Positions 54,073 through 62,887 of a stretch of DNA of 64,000 nt are shown here, in pieces. A model generated the notes under the pieces. It was not told the origin of the DNA, made no database searches, and saw only the letters and a list, made by a program, of their open reading frames with translations. The DNA lies in the NCBI RefSeq assembly GCF_019278525.1, contig NZ_CP058986.1, positions 3,053,001 to 3,117,000 of the forward strand. Reading direction: 5' to 3'. The first letter of the stretch is position 1, and every line of letters begins with the position of its first letter. A program made the position numbers and the translations under genes. The DNA comes from Polaribacter sp. HaHaR_3_91. Its GTDB lineage: Bacteria; Bacteroidota; Bacteroidia; Flavobacteriales; Flavobacteriaceae.

Positions 54073-56919
54073 TTAATTAGGACTAAATTTACTGTTTTTT
54101 GTTAGAATAAAACGATCCATTTTAAAACCATCTTCTCTCATAGAAAAAGACAACACGTATTCTCCTGATTTATCAAAGTTTAAGTAAATTGTTTTTTCTG
54201 TACCACAATGATTATCTGTCATTCTTTGTGCAGAAGACCAAGTCCATTCATTTTTACCATCGCACCATTGCATTCTTGCTCCGCTTTCTTGCCAATTTTC
54301 ATTAAAACCAACATGTACTCCATTATCTTCTGTACCGGTAGAAAGTGCATTTACCCAAATATAATATTTTCCGGGATTATTTATTTTTATTTTATAAGAA
54401 ATTACACCTCCTGTACCCGAAACCGGAAAGAAATTTTCACCTAAAATAAGTGTATCATCATGTGTAACCCTAGTATCTGGTAATGCTTGAATATAACTGT
54501 TTTTATTAGCTGAATTACTATAGTTTTCTCCGCTTATTTTATCATCCAAAGATCTTACAACCCAATTTCTCTTTGTGCTGTTGTTATTTTTATAATGATA
54601 ATTTTCAGCTTCAATTTCTAACATTCCGTCTTTTTCTTCAAAAGATTTTGTGTCTGCTAGTATTTTTAGCAACGAATAATCTTTAGGAGTAAAAGTAATA
54701 GAATTCCATCTTCCTCTAGACCAAGCTGTTTCATTTCCTTCTGGAATTAAACCATTGGTAACTGCCTTAGAGGTTATTTCTAGGATATCATTTTCATGTA
54801 AAAAGACATTCTCAATTTGGTGTCTAACATTTTTAAAATCTACAGAAACTCTAGGGTTTTTAATTGTATCTAAATCAGTACCATTAATTTTAATTACATA
54901 TTCAGATTCCCCATCATTTTCTGCGGTAGTTACAAAAGTAAAATTATAAATACCTGTAACTCCTTTAAATTTAGCAATTGCCGTTGCAAATTTGTCTCTA
55001 TTATTTTCTTCTGATGCTTCAATTGCCAATACGTTGTTTGGAAAATCTTTGTAATATTCTAAACCATCATTTTTTAATAGCTCAAAATCTTGAATCGCAT
55101 TTAAACTGATAATTTTTTGCTCATTTTCATTCGGACTTTCTTTTTCATTTTTGGTTGCTATAATCAGTGCAACCCAATCTTTATCTTTATTTGGTGGAAA
55201 ACCAATTGATTTTTCACTTCCACCTGTAATTTTTTTAATAGAACCGTTTACTAGTTTTCCGCCACTTCTTGGATTGTACCATTTAACTGTGTACTTTTTG
55301 GGTGCACCAAATAAATTGATTTTAGTTTCTTTTACCTCTGGTAAATAAATAGCATACGTTTTATCATTTTCTACAAAAACATAATCATTTGGATTATCTG
55401 TTAAGCCATCTGCAGATTGCATTTTATCGAAAGATAAGTACTTATTAAAAAAGTCTAATGCATGTTTTGTTTGGTTCCAAACGTTTTCTCTTGATCTCCA
55501 ATCTTCACAGTTTAAATCATTGTGCGCATATTTATACCCAAAATACCACTCTACTCCGGCACCACCAGCCATTAAATTTCCCCATAAAACTTTATGTCTT
55601 ATATTATCGTGATCAGGATCATCTGCATCTGGTTTTGCTCCTATTTCTGCAGGCCCGATTTCATCTTGTGTAACAATCCATTTTTTTCCGGTTAATTGAG
55701 ATTCATTAACCCATTTTTTAGTGATATTATGAATTGAATCTGGACTATTTGTTTGCATAGAAGAACCGTCTAAAAACTCATAGCCTAACAAAGGCTCTAA
55801 ATACAAATCTTGCTCTTTTGGAATAGAATGTGTGTGTAAAGCCACAAAATTCTGATAAGGATCATGTGTTTTAATATACTTTGCCATCGCTTTTCTATCA
55901 GCATCATTTTGCCCTTTAGGAGACCAATGTACAGGCCCATTTTCTTCACCTAAATTCCAGGTAATTGCTAAATGATGTGCAAATCTTGCAATTAATTCTC
56001 GGTAATATAATTTACGTTGCGTTTTTAACTCACCAATATCTAATAACAATTCGTTTTCTGTTTCTTGAGTAACAATATGCAACATCAAACCTAAATGATC
56101 CATATGATCAAAGACAATTTCCCATTGATCTAATTTACTTGTATCAAAACGAGTTCTGTCATTTTTAGTAGCCCAAGGCCAAACATCATCTCCATCTCCT
56201 TGTACATTCATTGTTAAAAAATAAACAGAGTTCATTCCTTTAGATGCCAAATAATTTAATGCTCCAATAATGTTTTTCCCTTTTCCGTTTTGCCAAGTTG
56301 GATCACCTTCTTTCCAATCCTTAAAATGTGGTTGATACTTATGAGTTGCTGGAGTTTCATCAAACTCATAATACGCCAAAAAGTTTTCTGGACTATCTGC
56401 ACCACCTTTTAAAAATGGTTTGTTAGATTCTGAATAATACAAATAACGTTCGTCTTTGTAAATTAATCGTCCATTGGTTCTATCTGCACTCTCTTTTATT
56501 ACAAAACTACCGGTTTCGTTATCAAAACCAACAGATTCCCCTGCTTTTTCATCATCATTTATAGCAATTTCATTTCCTTTTTTAAAAGAAGCTTCATAAG
56601 TCCATTTTCCTATTTTATTAGGCATAAAACGCACTTGCCAAACAGTTCCTTTTTTAGAACTTGTTTCTGCAGAATTTCCATCCGCAGCAAAAAAACCAGG
56701 AATTGTGATTTCTTCATCTCCGTTTTTAAAAGTTACATTTAATCTATAATTTAAGAAAGGATTATCTTCATCGTTTTCACTAAATTCTTTATAATCAAAA
56801 TGAATGGTTACTTTGTTCCATTTTTCTAATTTTCCTTCAATTTTTCCTTGAGAAAATAAAGTAAAATTAAAAACAAGTACTAAGAAATAGAGACTAAAAC
56901 TTCTTTTGTTTATTGACAT
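54073..56919 (-). CDS. DUF5060/TIM-barrel putative glycoside hydrolase with C-terminal binding domains
   Basis: A 948-residue exported protein (signal peptide ending LFSQ). Residues about 30-130 are a DUF5060 Ig-like domain (KWNKVTIHFDYKEF, WTYEASFKKG). A (beta/alpha)8 barrel follows, with candidate catalytic glutamates near 325 (TWNLGEENG) and 418 (VTQDEIGPAEIG). Next is a small collagen-binding-like domain (YTVKWYNPRSGGKLVNGS), and then about 330 residues with a CBM-like end (GKYYIWVNALSTGTEDNG). The catalytic layout is like apiosidase-type DUF4038 proteins but the substrate is unknown. It shares a transcript with the HTCS gene (12-base gap). Confidence 0.7.
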   Translation of the reverse strand: MSINKRSFSLYFLVLVFNFTLFSQGKIEGKLEKWNKVTIHFDYKEFSENDEDNPFLNYRLNVTFKNGDEEITIPGFFAADGNSAETSSKKGTVWQVRFMPNKIGKWTYEASFKKGNEIAINDDEKAGESVGFDNETGSFVIKESADRTNGRLIYKDERYLYYSESNKPFLKGGADSPENFLAYYEFDETPATHKYQPHFKDWKEGDPTWQNGKGKNIIGALNYLASKGMNSVYFLTMNVQGDGDDVWPWATKNDRTRFDTSKLDQWEIVFDHMDHLGLMLHIVTQETENELLLDIGELKTQRKLYYRELIARFAHHLAITWNLGEENGPVHWSPKGQNDADRKAMAKYIKTHDPYQNFVALHTHSIPKEQDLYLEPLLGYEFLDGSSMQTNSPDSIHNITKKWVNESQLTGKKWIVTQDEIGPAEIGAKPDADDPDHDNIRHKVLWGNLMAGGAGVEWYFGYKYAHNDLNCEDWRSRENVWNQTKHALDFFNKYLSFDKMQSADGLTDNPNDYVFVENDKTYAIYLPEVKETKINLFGAPKKYTVKWYNPRSGGKLVNGSIKKITGGSEKSIGFPPNKDKDWVALIIATKNEKESPNENEQKIISLNAIQDFELLKNDGLEYYKDFPNNVLAIEASEENNRDKFATAIAKFKGVTGIYNFTFVTTAENDGESEYVIKINGTDLDTIKNPRVSVDFKNVRHQIENVFLHENDILEITSKAVTNGLIPEGNETAWSRGRWNSITFTPKDYSLLKILADTKSFEEKDGMLEIEAENYHYKNNNSTKRNWVVRSLDDKISGENYSNSANKNSYIQALPDTRVTHDDTLILGENFFPVSGTGGVISYKIKINNPGKYYIWVNALSTGTEDNGVHVGFNENWQESGARMQWCDGKNEWTWSSAQRMTDNHCGTEKTIYLNFDKSGEYVLSFSMREDGFKMDRFILTKNSKFSPN

Positions 56920-57077
56920 AAAATTAAATTTTGAGTTAATAGAACTTTTTAAAAGAATAAAATTACATTTAAACTAAATTAATGGATAACAAAAAACGTG
57001 CATGAAGTGTTATAGATTGAGCAAAAGGTACTATTAACCTATAATTTACAAGGTTTATCTTAAAAATATTATTGCAT

Positions 57078-57114
57078 AAAAAAAGGTAAACTCTACATAG
57101 AATTTACCTTTTTT
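57078..57114 (-). terminator. Terminator of the tkt-tal operon
   Basis: Arms AAAAAAGGTAAA and TTTACCTTTTTT around a 12-base loop, with T runs on both strands. It lies 26 bases beyond the transaldolase stop codon. Confidence 0.8.
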
Positions 57115-57139
57115 CTTCTTCATAACAAGAATCCCAACA

Positions 57140-57793
57140 CTAATTCCCCTTCTTATAATCTTCTAAAAATTGTGCCAATCCACTATCTGTTAAAGGATGT
57201 TTTAACAACCCCGTAATTGATGATAAAGGTCCAGTCATCACATCAGATCCTAATTTAGCACAGTTAATAACATGCATTCTATTTCTTACAGATGCAGATA
57301 AAATTTGTGTTTTAAAACTATAATTATCATAGATCTGTCTAATTTCTTTAATCAAATGTAAGCCATCTGTAGAAATATCATCTAAACGTCCTAAAAAAGG
57401 AGACACATACGTTGCTCCTGCTTTTGCAGCTAATAATGCTTGTCCTGCAGAAAAAACTAACGTTACGTTTGTTTTAATTCCTTTATCAGAAAAATATTTA
57501 CATGCTTTTACACCATCTGCTATCATTGGTAATTTTACAACAATTTGAGAGTGCAACGCTGCTAACTCTTCTCCTTGTTCAATCATTCCATCATAATCTG
57601 TAGCAATTACTTCTGCAGAAACATCTCCTTCTACAATGTCACAAATCTTTTTATAATGATTTAAAATATTCTCTGCCCCTGTAATTCCTTCTTTTGCCAT
57701 TAAAGATGGATTTGTTGTTACTCCATCTAAAACTCCTAAAGCTTCTGCTTCTGCAATATCATTTAAATTTGCTGTATCTATAAAAAATTTCAT
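57140..57793 (-). CDS. tal: Transaldolase (FSA/TalC-type, small form)
   Basis: A 217-residue single-domain barrel. MKFFIDTANLNDIAEAEALG and GVTTNPSL are the start of the small transaldolase/fructose-6-phosphate aldolase group; the Schiff-base Lys is in IVVKLPM, and VSPFLGRLDDI and ILSASVRN complete the site. It transfers dihydroxyacetone units in the nonoxidative pentose phosphate pathway, downstream of xylulose 5-phosphate. It lies 10 bases after the transketolase gene. Confidence 0.92.
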   Translation of the reverse strand: MKFFIDTANLNDIAEAEALGVLDGVTTNPSLMAKEGITGAENILNHYKKICDIVEGDVSAEVIATDYDGMIEQGEELAALHSQIVVKLPMIADGVKACKYFSDKGIKTNVTLVFSAGQALLAAKAGATYVSPFLGRLDDISTDGLHLIKEIRQIYDNYSFKTQILSASVRNRMHVINCAKLGSDVMTGPLSSITGLLKHPLTDSGLAQFLEDYKKGN

Positions 57794-57803
57794 ACTTTTA
57801 ATT

Positions 57804-59843
57804 TTATACTGTTTTTAAATATTCTAATACTTGTTGGCTTACTTTTTCTCCTGTAAATCCAAATTTATCATCTAAGATTGTTGCTGGTGCAGAATATCCA
57901 AAATGATCCAATCCGAACACTTTACCTGCATCACCAACCAAACCTTCTAAGTTTACTGGTAAACCTGCAGTTAAGCCGAATAATGGTTTATTTTTAGGTA
58001 TAACACTTTGTTGATATTCCTTAGATTGTAACCTAAACACTCCTTCAGAAATTACAGAAGCAATATTTACTTTCAATCCGTTTTCTGATTCTAAAATTTC
58101 TGCTGCAGCTACTAATGTTGCTACTTCAGATCCATTTGCAACTAAAACAACATCTGGGTTTGCTACTTCTTTTACCAAATAACCACCTTTTTCTGCTGCT
58201 AAAGCTTCTTTATATCTTGATGACGTTCCTTTGGTTGGTAAATCTTTAATGCCTTGTCTTGATAAAATTAAACCTGTTGGTGTATTTTTATTTTCTAAAG
58301 CCATTTTCCAAGCTACACTTGTTTCTGCAGAATCAGCAGGACGTAAAGCCATAAAACTTGGATTTCCACTATGGTTTTTCAATTTTTCTAACAAACGAAT
58401 TTGTGCTTCTTGTTCTACTGGTTGATGTGTTGGCCCATCTTCTCCAACTCTAAATGCATCATGAGTCCACACATATTTCACTCCCAATTCTTGAATTCCG
58501 CTTAAACGAATCGCTGGTTTCATATAATCTGAAAATACAAAGAAAGTAGCTACTACAGGAATAATTCCACCATGTAATGCAATTCCGTTTGCAATACAAG
58601 ACATGGTTAATTCTGCAACACCTGCTTGTAAAAATGATCCGCTAAAATCTCCTTTTTTAAGCGCATGTGTTTTCTTTAAAAATCCGTCTGTTTTATCAGA
58701 ATTTGATAAATCTGCAGAAGAAACAATCATGTTTTCTACATTCTCAGCTAAATACCCTAAAACTCCAGAAGAAGCTGCTCTTGTTGCCAATCCTGCTTTA
58801 TGTTCTATTCCTTCGAAATCTAATTCTGGTAATTCTCCTGATAAAAAGAAATCTAATTTTATCGCTAATTCAGGATTTGCTTCTCTCCAAATAGAAATAT
58901 CTACTTTCTTACTTTTAGCTTCTTCAATTTTTCTTTCTAATAATTCTTTATAAAAAACACTTACATCTTCATAAATATCAAAAGGACTTTCCGGATTTGC
59001 GCCTAAATTTAATAAGGTTTTTGCATAATCTGCTCCTGTTGCTCCAATTGGCTGACCGTGTAATTCACATTCACCTTCAAAAATTGAATCATCTGCAGAA
59101 ACACATCCTTTACCCATGATGGTTTTACCAATAATTAAGGTTGGTTTTTCTGTTTCGGCATTTGCGTCTTTTAATGCTTTTCTTATTTCATCATGGTTAT
59201 GACCATCAATAGTTACTACTTTCCAACCCCAAGCTTCATACTTCATGGCTGTATCTTCAGAAGTAACTTCATCTGTTGATGTAGATAATTGAATATCATT
59301 AGAATCGTAGAACATAATAAAATTGTTCAACCCTAAATGACCTGCAATTCTTCCTGCTCCTTGAGATATTTCTTCTTGCACTCCACCATCAGAAATAAAA
59401 CCATATACCTTATGATCCATCCAGTTACCAAAACGAGCTTTTAAGAATTTTGCTGCAATAGCTGCACCAACTCCCATAGTATGCCCCTGACCTAAAGGTC
59501 CAGATGTGTTTTCGATACCTCTTGCAACATCAACTTCTGGATGCCCAGGAGTAATTGAACCCCATTGTCTAAAATTAGCAACATCTTCCTTTTTATAATT
59601 TCCTAAAAGATAGTATTGCGCATACATTAAAGTTGATAAATGACCAGCATCCATAAAAAAACGATCTCTGAATGCCCAAGTCATATCTGACGGATCGAAA
59701 TTAAAGAATTCTGAATATAGAATGTGCATAAAATCTGCACCTCCCATTGGTCCTCCAGGATGCCCAGAGTTTGCTTTTTCTACCATTGCAACCGCTAAAG
59801 CTCTAATATTGTCAGCCGATTGTTGGTCTATTTTTGTATTCAT
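57804..59843 (-). CDS. tkt: Transketolase
   Basis: A 679-residue cytoplasmic enzyme. The TPP-binding part has GHPGGPMGGADFMH, PGHPEVDVARGIENTSGPLG and ISDGGVQEE; the pyrimidine domain has the catalytic Glu region and EDGPTHQPVEQ. The C-terminal domain is complete (FGLDHFGYSAPATIL). It moves two-carbon units between pentose and triose phosphates. Its position next to tal and a sugar porter indicates a copy dedicated to pentose use. Confidence 0.95.
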   Translation of the reverse strand: MNTKIDQQSADNIRALAVAMVEKANSGHPGGPMGGADFMHILYSEFFNFDPSDMTWAFRDRFFMDAGHLSTLMYAQYYLLGNYKKEDVANFRQWGSITPGHPEVDVARGIENTSGPLGQGHTMGVGAAIAAKFLKARFGNWMDHKVYGFISDGGVQEEISQGAGRIAGHLGLNNFIMFYDSNDIQLSTSTDEVTSEDTAMKYEAWGWKVVTIDGHNHDEIRKALKDANAETEKPTLIIGKTIMGKGCVSADDSIFEGECELHGQPIGATGADYAKTLLNLGANPESPFDIYEDVSVFYKELLERKIEEAKSKKVDISIWREANPELAIKLDFFLSGELPELDFEGIEHKAGLATRAASSGVLGYLAENVENMIVSSADLSNSDKTDGFLKKTHALKKGDFSGSFLQAGVAELTMSCIANGIALHGGIIPVVATFFVFSDYMKPAIRLSGIQELGVKYVWTHDAFRVGEDGPTHQPVEQEAQIRLLEKLKNHSGNPSFMALRPADSAETSVAWKMALENKNTPTGLILSRQGIKDLPTKGTSSRYKEALAAEKGGYLVKEVANPDVVLVANGSEVATLVAAAEILESENGLKVNIASVISEGVFRLQSKEYQQSVIPKNKPLFGLTAGLPVNLEGLVGDAGKVFGLDHFGYSAPATILDDKFGFTGEKVSQQVLEYLKTV

Positions 59844-59907
59844 TTTTTTAAATTTATAAATTAACCCAATTGAGAAATAATAGCTTCAATTAGGATTTTT
59901 TTTTTAA

Positions 59908-61332
59908 TTATTTCTTTTTCCAAAGACTTTCCATTTCTTCTAATGTTTTACCCTTTGTTTCCGGAACATATTTCATAATAAATAACATTGCCAGAACACT
60001 CATAATACCATATACCCAATACGCAAAACCATGGTTAAATAGCCCTGTTAAGTATGAATTATCATTCATCATTGGGAATGTTAAAGACACTAAATAGTTA
60101 GATATCCATTGTGCTGCAACCGCAATTGCCAAAGCTTTTCCTCTAATTTTATTAGGAAAAATCTCTGCTAACAGAACCCAAGTTACAGGCCCCCAACTCA
60201 TAGCAAAACTTGCCACATACAACATCATACAAAACAATGCAAAATAGCCTGTTGCTCCTACATAAAACACAAAACCTAAGCTTACCATAGCTACTGCCAT
60301 ACCTGCTGCTCCAATAATCATTAACGGTTTTCTACCATATTTATCTACTGTTTTTACAGCAACAATAGTAAATAAGAAGTTTACAATACCTACAATAATG
60401 GTCATTAACAAGGCACTATCCGTACCTGATGAAATGGTTTTGAAAATTTCTGGTGCGTAGTACAATACCACATTAATCCCTACAAATTGTTGAAAAATAG
60501 AAAGTAAAACTCCAATGATAATTACCAACCAACCAAAAGACAAGATATGGCCTGAAGTTTTTTCGTTCATAGAAGCTTCTATTTCTGTCAAAACTCTATT
60601 TCCTTCTTCTTCTCCATTTACTTTTACTAAAACTTCTAACGCTTCTTCTGGTTTGTTTCGCAACATTAAAGAACGAGGTGTATCTGGCACAAAGAATAAA
60701 AGTCCTAAAAACAAGCCTGCAGGTATTACCTCTGAAGCAAACATCCATCTCCAACCAACAGAATTTAACCAAGCATCTGAACCTCCACTTCTAGAAATAA
60801 AATAGTTTACAAAATAAACTACCATAAAGCCACCAACAATGGCTAATTGATTAAAAGAAACTAACTTACCTCTACTTTTTGCAGGTGCAATTTCTGCTAT
60901 GTATAGTGGTGATAACATAGATGCTAACCCAACTCCAATACCTCCAATAATTCTATACACAATAAATATGGTTGAATATGTATGGTCTAACTCACCTAAA
61001 GTACCTATAAACATTTCTGGCATTGCAGAACCTAAAGCTGAAATTAAAAACAAAATTGCGGCTAAGATTAACCCTTTTTTTCTTCCTAATTTTTTACTGA
61101 CTACCCCTCCAAAAACACCACCAATAATGCAACCTATTAATGCACTTGACACTAAAAACCCTTTAAAAGCACTTGCAGCTGTTTCTGATAATCCTTTTGG
61201 AATTACAAAAAAACTATCTAGAGAACCTACAGTTCCTGAAATTACACCGGTATCATAACCAAATAGTAATCCGCCTAAAGTGGCTACTAATGTTAACTTA
61301 ATAAGATACCCTGAATTTGTTGATTTCCCCAT
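59908..61332 (-). CDS. xylE: MFS sugar porter, D-xylose:H+ symporter type
   Basis: A 474-residue inner-membrane protein with 12 predicted helices. Sugar-porter signatures are GGLLFGYDTGVISGT, GRKKGLILAA, YRIIGGIGVGLASMLSPLYIAE, QQFVGINVVLYYAPEIF, DKYGRKPLMIIGA and the end VPETKGKTLEEME. It resembles E. coli XylE most. It brings monomeric xylose across the inner membrane. It lies between tkt and xylA. Confidence 0.88.
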   Translation of the reverse strand: MGKSTNSGYLIKLTLVATLGGLLFGYDTGVISGTVGSLDSFFVIPKGLSETAASAFKGFLVSSALIGCIIGGVFGGVVSKKLGRKKGLILAAILFLISALGSAMPEMFIGTLGELDHTYSTIFIVYRIIGGIGVGLASMLSPLYIAEIAPAKSRGKLVSFNQLAIVGGFMVVYFVNYFISRSGGSDAWLNSVGWRWMFASEVIPAGLFLGLLFFVPDTPRSLMLRNKPEEALEVLVKVNGEEEGNRVLTEIEASMNEKTSGHILSFGWLVIIIGVLLSIFQQFVGINVVLYYAPEIFKTISSGTDSALLMTIIVGIVNFLFTIVAVKTVDKYGRKPLMIIGAAGMAVAMVSLGFVFYVGATGYFALFCMMLYVASFAMSWGPVTWVLLAEIFPNKIRGKALAIAVAAQWISNYLVSLTFPMMNDNSYLTGLFNHGFAYWVYGIMSVLAMLFIMKYVPETKGKTLEEMESLWKKK

Positions 61333-61384
61333 AGTTTTCTAGAAGTTAGTTTGTGTGTCTTTTTTATAACTAAGTTTTATTAAA

Positions 61385-61415
61385 AGACCTTTCAAAATTA
61401 AATTTTGAAAGGTCT
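61385..61415 (-). terminator. Terminator after xylA
   Basis: Perfect 13-bp arms AGACCTTTCAAAA and TTTTGAAAGGTCT around a five-base loop, 8 bases beyond the xylA stop, with a short T run on the minus strand. It may be leaky, since xylE follows in the same direction. Confidence 0.75.
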
Positions 61416-61422
61416 CTTCGTT

Positions 61423-62739
61423 TTATATATGTTGATTGATAATATTCTCAAACAACTCTTGTTTACCACTTTGTAATGTTAATTCCCCATTTTCTTGCGC
61501 AATGTTGTATAGGTCTTTTAATTCTAATTTCCCTGCTTCAAAATCCTTTCCTTTTCCTGCATCAAAAGAACTATATCTTTTTTCTCTTAAAGAATTATAA
61601 GAAGAAGAAGTCATAATTTTATCTGCAGTAATTAATGCTCTTGCAAATGTATCTGCTCCACCAATATGTGCGTGAAAAACATCGTCCATATCCGTAGAAT
61701 TTCTTCTGATTTTTGCATCAAAATTAACGCCACCACCCTGTAAACCTCCTGCTTCTAAGAAAACTAACATTGCTTCTGTAACTTCTTGTATGTTGTTTGG
61801 AAACTGGTCTGTATCCCAACCATTTTGGTAATCTCCTCTGTTTGCATCTATACTTCCTAACATGCCTGCTTTGGCAGCAACAGCCATTTCGTGCTGCATA
61901 GTGTGTTGTGCTAAAGTTGCGTGGTTAACCTCAATATTCATTTTAAAATCTTTGTCTAAACCATATTCTTTTAAGAATCCGATTGCAGTTGCAGAATCAA
62001 AGTCATATTGATGTTTCATTGGCTCCATTGGTTTAGGCTCAATAAAGAAAGATCCTTTAAAACCTTGTGCTCTAGCATAATCTCTTGCCATGGTTAAAAA
62101 CTGCCCCATGTGGTCTAACTCACGTCCCATATCTGTGTTTAATAAAGACATGTAACCTTCTCTACCTCCCCAAAAAACATAATTCTCTCCACCTAATTTA
62201 ATAGTAGCATCTAAAGCCAATTTAACCTGACCTCCTGCTCTGGCAACTACATCAAAATCTGGATTTGTAGAAGCTCCATTCATATAACGTGGATTCGAAA
62301 AACAGTTGGCTGTTCCCCATAATAATTTTACACCACTTTCTGCTTGTTTCCCTTTTATGTAATCTGTAATGGCATTTAATCTTGCTTCAGATTCTGCAAA
62401 GGTTGCGCCTTCTTGAATTAAATCGTAATCGTGAAAACAGAAATAATCAAAACCTATTTTGTTGATAAATTCAAAAGCGGCATCTGCTTTGTCTTTTGCT
62501 GCTTGTACTGCGTCTGTAGATTTATCCCAACCAAAACTTTGTGTTCCTGGACCAAAAGGATCTCCTCCTTGACCACAGAATGTATGCCAATAAGCGATTG
62601 AGAATTTAAACCATTCTTTCATCTTTTTACCTGCTACTACTTGTTCTGGATTGTAGTATTTAAAAGCCATTGGATTGTCTGACTCTTTACCTTCGAATTG
62701 AATTTTGTTGATTCCTTTAAAATATTCTTTATTTGCCAT
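61423..62739 (-). CDS. xylA: Xylose isomerase
   Basis: A 438-residue cytoplasmic enzyme, the usual length of group II xylose isomerases. Catalytic His is in FCFHDYDLI; metal ligands are in [17 protein letters not shown] and [37 protein letters not shown] is the family signature. It converts D-xylose to D-xylulose, the substrate of the kinase encoded upstream. The ATG at 62739 is followed by typical N-terminal sequence ([17 protein letters not shown]). Confidence 0.97.
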   Translation of the reverse strand: MANKEYFKGINKIQFEGKESDNPMAFKYYNPEQVVAGKKMKEWFKFSIAYWHTFCGQGGDPFGPGTQSFGWDKSTDAVQAAKDKADAAFEFINKIGFDYFCFHDYDLIQEGATFAESEARLNAITDYIKGKQAESGVKLLWGTANCFSNPRYMNGASTNPDFDVVARAGGQVKLALDATIKLGGENYVFWGGREGYMSLLNTDMGRELDHMGQFLTMARDYARAQGFKGSFFIEPKPMEPMKHQYDFDSATAIGFLKEYGLDKDFKMNIEVNHATLAQHTMQHEMAVAAKAGMLGSIDANRGDYQNGWDTDQFPNNIQEVTEAMLVFLEAGGLQGGGVNFDAKIRRNSTDMDDVFHAHIGGADTFARALITADKIMTSSSYNSLREKRYSSFDAGKGKDFEAGKLELKDLYNIAQENGELTLQSGKQELFENIINQHI

Positions 62740-62792
62740 CTTTAAATGTTGTTTAATTGTTTATTTGTATAATTTTTTTATTGTGTTGTATT

Positions 62793-62876
62793 GCGTTAGG
62801 GATTGAAATGACATCCTTTTTGCTTTTTTGCAAAAAGATATAATGTAAAGCCCGACCTTTTTAGGGAACGCCCTAA
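62793..62876 (+). repeat. Nested inverted-repeat element between xylB and xylA
   Basis: The 84 bases fold in layers: TTAGGG at the left pairs with CCCTAA at the right, ACAT with ATGT, and inside them CTTTTTGC pairs with GCAAAAAG around a short T loop. Elements of this type (GGGATTGAAATGACATCC... AAAGCCCGACC) are familiar to me as dispersed intergenic repeats in Flavobacteriia. Whether it is transcribed, acts as a terminator or is a REP-like mobile repeat is unknown. Confidence 0.45.
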
Positions 62877-62887
62877 ATTTTATTATT

